Below, piece after piece: positions 60,624 to 64,000 of a stretch of 64,000 bases of DNA. How positions within the stretch are numbered: the first letter of the stretch is position 1; each line of letters opens with the position of its first letter. The stretch is from Acidovorax soli (GTDB lineage: Bacteria; Pseudomonadota; Gammaproteobacteria; Burkholderiales; Burkholderiaceae_C): assembly GCF_014207955.1 (NCBI RefSeq), contig NZ_JACHLK010000001.1:248001-312000 (forward strand). The letters are read 5' to 3'. A program made the position numbers and the translations under genes. The notes under the pieces were generated by a model. That model saw only the letters and a list, made by a program, of their open reading frames with translations. It was not told the DNA's origin and did no database searches.

Positions 60624-60658
60624 AAGCCGCCCCGATCGCACGGTCCGGGCGGCTTTTT
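60624..60658 (+). terminator. Rho-independent terminator of pckG
   Basis: AAGCCGCCC and GGGCGGCTT form a 9-bp stem with a 14-base loop, followed by TTTTT. It lies between convergent pckG and the sigma factor gene. Confidence 0.92.
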
Positions 60659-60676
60659 CATGCCCGCGCCTCCGGA

Positions 60677-61909
60677 TCAGGGCCCGGGGATGTCTCGCAT
60701 GCGCGACGCCAGCCACGCGGCATCGGCCTCTGAAGGTGCCAGCGCCAGCGCCCTCTCGTAGGCCGCCCGGGCCCGGGCATGCAGGCCCTTGCGCACCAGC
60801 AGCTCCGCCTGCGCGGCAAAGAAAGGCTGGTAGTCCTGCAGGCCCGGCGCAAGGTCCTCCAGTTCGGCCAGGGCCGCATCCAGCGCGCCGGCTTCGGCAT
60901 GGGCCACGGCCCGGTTCAGGCGCACCACCGGCGTGGGCTCATGGACCAGCAGGCGGTCGTAGAGCAGGGCAATCTGTGCCCAGTCCGACTGCGCACCCTC
61001 GGAGTGGCAGGCCGCAATGGCCGCCTTGAGCTGGTAGGGCCCCAGGGTGCGCCGGGCCAGTGCCCGCTCCAGCACCGCCACGCCTGCTGCAATCTCGTCC
61101 CTCTTCCACAGGGCACGTTGCTGCCGGCCCAGGGGGATGGTCTGGCCGCCAACGTCCGTGCGGGCCGCACGCCGCGCATGGCTGATCAGCAGCAGGGCCA
61201 GGCAGCCCTCGATCTCGGCCTCGCCAGGGCGCAGCCGGTCGAGCAGCGCGCACAGGTACAAGGCTTCCTGGGCCAGGTCGCTCCCCGCCTGGGGCCCCGC
61301 CGAGTAGCCCGCATTGAAGACCAGGTAGATGACCGCGAGCACGGCGGCCAGGCGCTCGGGCCATTCGGCCGGCTCCGGCACCGCGTAGCGGATGCGTGCC
61401 GCGGCGATCTTGGCCTTGGCCCGCGACAGGCGCTGGCCCATCGTGGTCTCCTGGTCGAGAAAGGCCCGGGCGATCTGCGCCGTGGACAGCCCGGCGACCA
61501 CGCGCAGCGTGAGCGCCACCTGCGACTTCTGCTCCAGCGCCGGGTGGCAGCAGGTGAAGACCAGGCGCAGGCGTTCGTCCGGGATCTCGTCGGTTTCGGC
61601 CTCATAGGCCTCGCCGCCCGCCAGCACGAGCAGGCTGTCGCCCGCCCGGTCGGCCGTCCTGCGGCTGCGGATGCGGTCCAGCGCCTTGCGGTAGGCCACG
61701 CGCAGCAACCAGCCCAGGGGCGACGACGGGATGCCGGAACGGCCCCAGTGGGTCACGGCGGATTCCATGGCGTCCTGAAGCGCATCCTCGGCCAGCTGGA
61801 AGTCCTGGAGCCGGGCGATCAGTGCCGACAGCAGCCGCCCCCGTTCCTCGCGCGCCAGCCGGTCGAGGGCCTGGGTGATGGCGAGGGCTCGGGAGGCGGG
61901 TGTTTTCAT
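60677..61909 (-). CDS. ECF sigma factor, ECF42-like with C-terminal TPR-type domain
   Basis: A 410-residue protein. Sigma region 2 (ARLQDFQLAEDALQDAMESAVTHW) and region 4 (LSTAQIARAFLDQETTMGQRLSRAKAKI) occupy residues 1-180. The rest is a helical, tetratricopeptide-like domain (NRAVAHAEAGALDAALAELE, then RARAAYERALALAPSEADAAW). ECF42 factors have exactly this extension and are genetically linked to DGPF/YciI-type proteins, here 34 bases upstream. They have no anti-sigma factor. Its targets are likely its own operon. Confidence 0.88.
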   Translation of the reverse strand: MKTPASRALAITQALDRLAREERGRLLSALIARLQDFQLAEDALQDAMESAVTHWGRSGIPSSPLGWLLRVAYRKALDRIRSRRTADRAGDSLLVLAGGEAYEAETDEIPDERLRLVFTCCHPALEQKSQVALTLRVVAGLSTAQIARAFLDQETTMGQRLSRAKAKIAAARIRYAVPEPAEWPERLAAVLAVIYLVFNAGYSAGPQAGSDLAQEALYLCALLDRLRPGEAEIEGCLALLLISHARRAARTDVGGQTIPLGRQQRALWKRDEIAAGVAVLERALARRTLGPYQLKAAIAACHSEGAQSDWAQIALLYDRLLVHEPTPVVRLNRAVAHAEAGALDAALAELEDLAPGLQDYQPFFAAQAELLVRKGLHARARAAYERALALAPSEADAAWLASRMRDIPGP

Positions 61910-61943
61910 CGGCAGTGGCCCGCTGGGGGGAAGGCCGGGTCGC

Positions 61944-62303
61944 TCAGGCCGGCGTGTCGTAGACCATCAGCGGCCGCACCTCGATGGTGCCGTAGCTCGC
62001 CGAGGGCACGGTCTGGGCATATTTCAGGGCCGCGTCCAGGTCGGCGACCTCGATCACGTAGTAGCCGCCCAGGTGCTCCTTGGTGTCGGCGAAGGGGCCG
62101 TCCATGGTTTCCACCTTGCCGCCGCGGATGCGCAGCGAGGTGGCAGTCTCCACGCCCTGCAAGCCGTCGCCGGCGATGAGGACGCCATCGTCCCGCAGCC
62201 TGGCGGTGAGCGCGAAGTAGCCGGCCATCATGGCCTGGAACTCGGGCGTGCCGTAGGTGGGCTCGCGCTGGGGGTCGCTGTAGATCAGGAGCATGTATTT
62301 CAT
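61944..62303 (-). CDS. YciI/DGPF-domain protein
   Basis: A 119-residue protein of the YciI-like ferredoxin-fold family. MKYMLLIYSDPQREPTYG starts it, and the DGPFADTKEHLGGYYVIE segment gives the DGPF motif and the conserved Gly-Gly-Tyr strand. It is the standard partner of ECF42 sigma factors. The ATG at 62303 begins the conserved strand; GGAA lies ahead. Confidence 0.9.
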   Translation of the reverse strand: MKYMLLIYSDPQREPTYGTPEFQAMMAGYFALTARLRDDGVLIAGDGLQGVETATSLRIRGGKVETMDGPFADTKEHLGGYYVIEVADLDAALKYAQTVPSASYGTIEVRPLMVYDTPA

Positions 62304-62530
62304 GGTGGTTCCTTGAAAAGGGTGGACATCAGGAATCCGCAACCGCTCGATGCCGCTCGGCACGCCAGAGGTTGTGGTGCACCAAGGACGCTGTCGCAGC
62401 AGCTTTTTCGACATGCGCGCCGATTATTTTGTCCCTTCCGCATCCCACCAGGTCCGGAGTCTGTCCCCCATCCAGCCACGCAGGAAATTCGCCCAGGGAA
62501 CAGGCCACCGGACAGGGGGCTCGCGAGCGC
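62304..62530. other. Non-coding stretch upstream of the DGPF-sigma operon
   Basis: The 308 bases between the YciI gene start and the first paralogue stop contain only the promoter region of the YciI-sigma pair and, from 62535, a terminator. TTTTTCGACATGC and TTATTTTGTCCC are AT-rich islands where a promoter may lie. I see no gene here. Confidence 0.5.
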
Positions 62531-62534
62531 CCAA

Positions 62535-62566
62535 GAAAAAAGCCGTGGCACAGCCACGGCTTTTTG
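62535..62566 (-). terminator. Terminator of the first paralogous unit
   Basis: AAAAAAGCCGTGGC and GCCACGGCTTTTT form a perfect stem with U-runs on both sides, so it works in either direction. On the minus strand it ends the unit for the gene at 62612-63052. Confidence 0.9.
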
Positions 62567-62611
62567 TCGGGGTTCCCCGATCCGCCACGCGGCGGGCCGG
62601 CAGACGGCAGC

Positions 62612-63052
62612 TCAGTAGAGGGCGCGCAGATCGTTCACCGTGCGCACGCCCATGGCGTGGTTCAGCTCGGCCATGATGCGCGGGTCGCGGATGGCGACCT
62701 GCCAGGTGCGCTCGTCTTCGGCAGCGCGGCGGCGGCTTTCGGCCCAGCCGGCAAAACCGGCGCGCAGTGCGGCAGCGGCGCGGCGTGCGGGGCCCGACAG
62801 CAGGGCCAGGGCGGCAAAGGCCACCACCCACAGCAGCATCCAGGCGGCCAGCAGGTGGCCTTCGCTCCAGGTGTCGATCACCTGGTTGGCCACCACCAGC
62901 AGGGCGGAGACGATGGCGGCGAGCAGGAGGGAGGCGGCGCCACGGGAGCTGTCAAAGCCGGATGCGATGCCCTTGATGGCCGCAGCGGCGTTCTGGGCGC
63001 GGATCACGCCCGAATGTTCGGTTGGATAGTCAACGTGTGCAAAACTGGTCAT
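62612..63052 (-). CDS. Small two-helix membrane protein, paralogue 1
   Basis: A 146-residue protein. N-terminus TSFAHVDYPTEHSGVIRAQN, two helices (GAASLLLAAIVSALLVVANQ about 38-57 and LLAAWMLLWVVAFAALALLSG about 68-88), then a basic Arg/Ala helix and the conserved end RTWQVAIRDPRIMAELNHAM. No known domain. About 70 percent identical by eye to the gene at 63268-63693; the whole unit, including operator, promoter and terminator, is duplicated. Confidence 0.8.
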   Translation of the reverse strand: MTSFAHVDYPTEHSGVIRAQNAAAAIKGIASGFDSSRGAASLLLAAIVSALLVVANQVIDTWSEGHLLAAWMLLWVVAFAALALLSGPARRAAAALRAGFAGWAESRRRAAEDERTWQVAIRDPRIMAELNHAMGVRTVNDLRALY

Positions 63053-63103
63053 TTGGTTTCCCCTTTACAGCGCTTGTGGCGACATTGCCGGGCGAGTGAC
63101 TGA

Positions 63104-63132
63104 ATCTTAGGGTTTACCCCATGTGTTATCAA
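63104..63132 (-). promoter_or_regulatory. Promoter of paralogue 1
   Basis: On the minus strand, -35 TTGATA and -10 TAAGAT are 17 bases apart. The spacer includes GGGTAAACCC, a short palindrome also present in the paralogue 2 promoter. Confidence 0.6.
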
Positions 63133-63154
63133 GTTTATATCTTGAATTACCGTC

Positions 63155-63173
63155 ATTCATCGCAGTGATGTAT
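63155..63173. promoter_or_regulatory. LysR-type operator copy 1
   Basis: ATTCA-N9-TGTAT, a degenerate copy of the box at 63795, sits at the equivalent upstream position of promoter 1. It has one mismatch in the second arm. Confidence 0.5.
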
Positions 63174-63199
63174 CTTCGGATTCCCCGGCAGACGGGCAC

Positions 63200-63226
63200 A
63201 AAAAAAGCCGTGGCATGCCACGGCTT
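63200..63226 (-). terminator. Terminator of the second paralogous unit
   Basis: AAGCCGTGGC and GCCACGGCTT pair almost completely around AT, with a run of A on the left that is the U-tract of minus-strand transcripts. It is nearly identical to the terminator of unit 1. Confidence 0.88.
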
Positions 63227-63267
63227 GGATGTCCGAACCCCGCCTGCCTTGAAGCAGGCACGCGGGC

Positions 63268-63693
63268 TCAGTAGAACTTGCGCAGGTCGGTCAGGCCGTG
63301 GTTCAGTTCGGCCATGATGCGCGGATCGCGCAGGGCGACCTGCCAGGTGCGGCGGTCTTCAGCGGCATGGCGCTGGCTTTCGGCCCAGCGGGCGAAGCCG
63401 GCGCGCACGGCCAGGCCGGCACGGCGAGCAGGAGCGGACAGCAGGGCCAGGGCCGCAAAGGCCACCAGCCACAGCACGATCCAGGCCGACAGCAGGTGGC
63501 CGTCGGTCCAGCGGTCGACCACCTGGTTGGCCAGCACCAGCAGGCCAGAGACCACGGCGGCCAGCATCAGGGAGGCAGCGCCCCGGGCGCTGTCGAAGCC
63601 GGCGGCAATGCCCTTGAGGGCGGCAGCGGCGTTTTCGGCGCGCACGACACCAGGATGTTCGGTTGGATAGTCCACGTGTACAAAATTGGTCAT
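63268..63693 (-). CDS. Small two-helix membrane protein, paralogue 2
   Basis: A 141-residue protein with the same layout as paralogue 1: TNFVHVDYPTEHPGVVRAEN, helices GAASLMLAAVVSGLLVLANQ and LLSAWIVLWLVAFAALALLS, and the end RTWQVALRDPRIMAELNHGL. The ATG at 63693 begins the region that matches paralogue 1. It is divergent from a LysR gene 127 bases away. Confidence 0.8.
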   Translation of the reverse strand: MTNFVHVDYPTEHPGVVRAENAAAALKGIAAGFDSARGAASLMLAAVVSGLLVLANQVVDRWTDGHLLSAWIVLWLVAFAALALLSAPARRAGLAVRAGFARWAESQRHAAEDRRTWQVALRDPRIMAELNHGLTDLRKFY

Positions 63694-63743
63694 TTCGGTT
63701 CCCTTGTTCAGCGCTTGTGGCGACATTGCCGGGCGATGGCGCA

Positions 63744-63772
63744 ATCCTAGGGTTTACCCTTTGGTCTTTCAA
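63744..63772 (-). promoter_or_regulatory. Promoter of paralogue 2
   Basis: On the minus strand, -35 TTGAAA and -10 TAGGAT are 17 bases apart; the spacer holds GGGTAAACCC as in promoter 1. Confidence 0.6.
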
Positions 63773-63794
63773 ATTTATATGTTGAATCATTGGT

Positions 63795-63813
63795 ATTCAC
63801 ATCCGTGATGAAT
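63795..63813. promoter_or_regulatory. LysR-type operator copy 2
   Basis: ATTCA-N9-TGAAT is a perfect inverted repeat of the LysR T-N11-A kind, between paralogue 2 and the LysR gene, and 8 bases before the LysR ATG. It would suit autorepression together with control of the divergent gene. Confidence 0.55.
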
Positions 63814-63820
63814 TGCCACC

Positions 63821-64000
63821 ATGCCCCAGCGCCTGAACTTCCGCTCGCTCGACCTGAACCTGCTCAGGGTCTTTGACGAGGTCATGGCCGAGCGCAGCCT
63901 GACCAAGGCCGCGAACAAGCTCGCGCTGACCCAGCCGGCCGTGAGCAACGCCATGCGCCGCCTGCGCGAGGTGCTGGGCGACGACCTGGTGGTGCGCAGC
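63821..64000 (+). CDS. LysR family regulator, truncated by window end
   Basis: The first 60 residues of a LysR regulator: FRSLDLNLLRVFDEVMAERS, then LTKAANKLALTQPAVSNAMR and LREVLGDDLVVRS, the complete HTH. The gene continues past the window. It is divergent from paralogue 2, and an equivalent operator copy sits in front of paralogue 1, so it may control both. Confidence 0.88.
   Translation, partial: MPQRLNFRSLDLNLLRVFDEVMAERSLTKAANKLALTQPAVSNAMRRLREVLGDDLVVRS

Overview
The window is high-GC (roughly two thirds G+C), densely packed bacterial chromosome. Split methionine synthase genes, an SAH riboswitch, several TctC-type binding proteins, GTP-dependent PEP carboxykinase and a urea/amide ABC operon with FmdA point to a betaproteobacterium of the order Burkholderiales, most likely family Comamonadaceae (Acidovorax/Delftia-like). 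This is inferred from gene content, not from a marker gene. I see no rRNA, tRNA, CRISPR array, insertion sequence, prophage or plasmid backbone.

Layout. 0-9 kb: an enamidase-like amidohydrolase, etfBA, a glycine-zipper membrane protein, a YihY/BrkB protein, a shikimate kinase, and an IclR regulator divergent from a TctC binding protein plus fumarylacetoacetase. 9-12.7 kb: the C-terminal half of split MetH behind an SAH riboswitch, then a lipoprotein gene. 12.7-25.2 kb: an eight-gene minus-strand operon for short-chain amides and urea (urtABCDE, fmdA, fmdB, amiE). It is divergent from a plus-strand pair: a 1151-residue fusion of an NCS1-type permease, a Cys-rich knot, a histidine kinase and a receiver, followed by a REC/LuxR response regulator. 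This is the most unusual locus. 25-34.3 kb: a PACE efflux gene with its LysR regulator, a metallo-hydrolase with a GlxA-type regulator, PPK2, glutamate dehydrogenase, an acyl-CoA ligase and an MFS/GPH carrier. 34.3-41.6 kb: a FliK-like Pro/Ala-rich protein, a chemoreceptor with an FNR-type box, trhP, ttcA, the N-terminal half of MetH and a LysR regulator.

41.7-45.6 kb: a translationally coupled operon (TctC, CaiB/BaiF CoA-transferase, cupin, acyl-CoA dehydrogenase) that looks like uptake, CoA activation and oxidation of an unknown carboxylate. 45.9-50 kb: recQ and two overlapping class A beta-lactamase-fold serine hydrolases. 50-56 kb: a GntR-controlled TRAP cluster (FAH-family enzyme, DctP, GlcD-like oxidase, DctQ, DctM) for an unknown organic acid. 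56-62.3 kb: threonine dehydratase, a 48-residue membrane protein, queC, pckG, and an ECF42-type sigma factor with its DGPF/YciI partner. 62.5-64 kb: a tandemly duplicated complete transcription unit (operator, promoter, small membrane protein gene, terminator) next to a LysR gene cut by the window end.

Together the genes describe a heterotroph using amides, urea and organic acids as nitrogen and carbon sources, with EtfAB collecting electrons from acyl-CoA dehydrogenases and PckG supporting gluconeogenesis. Several regulator/target pairs sit back to back with visible inverted repeats between them.
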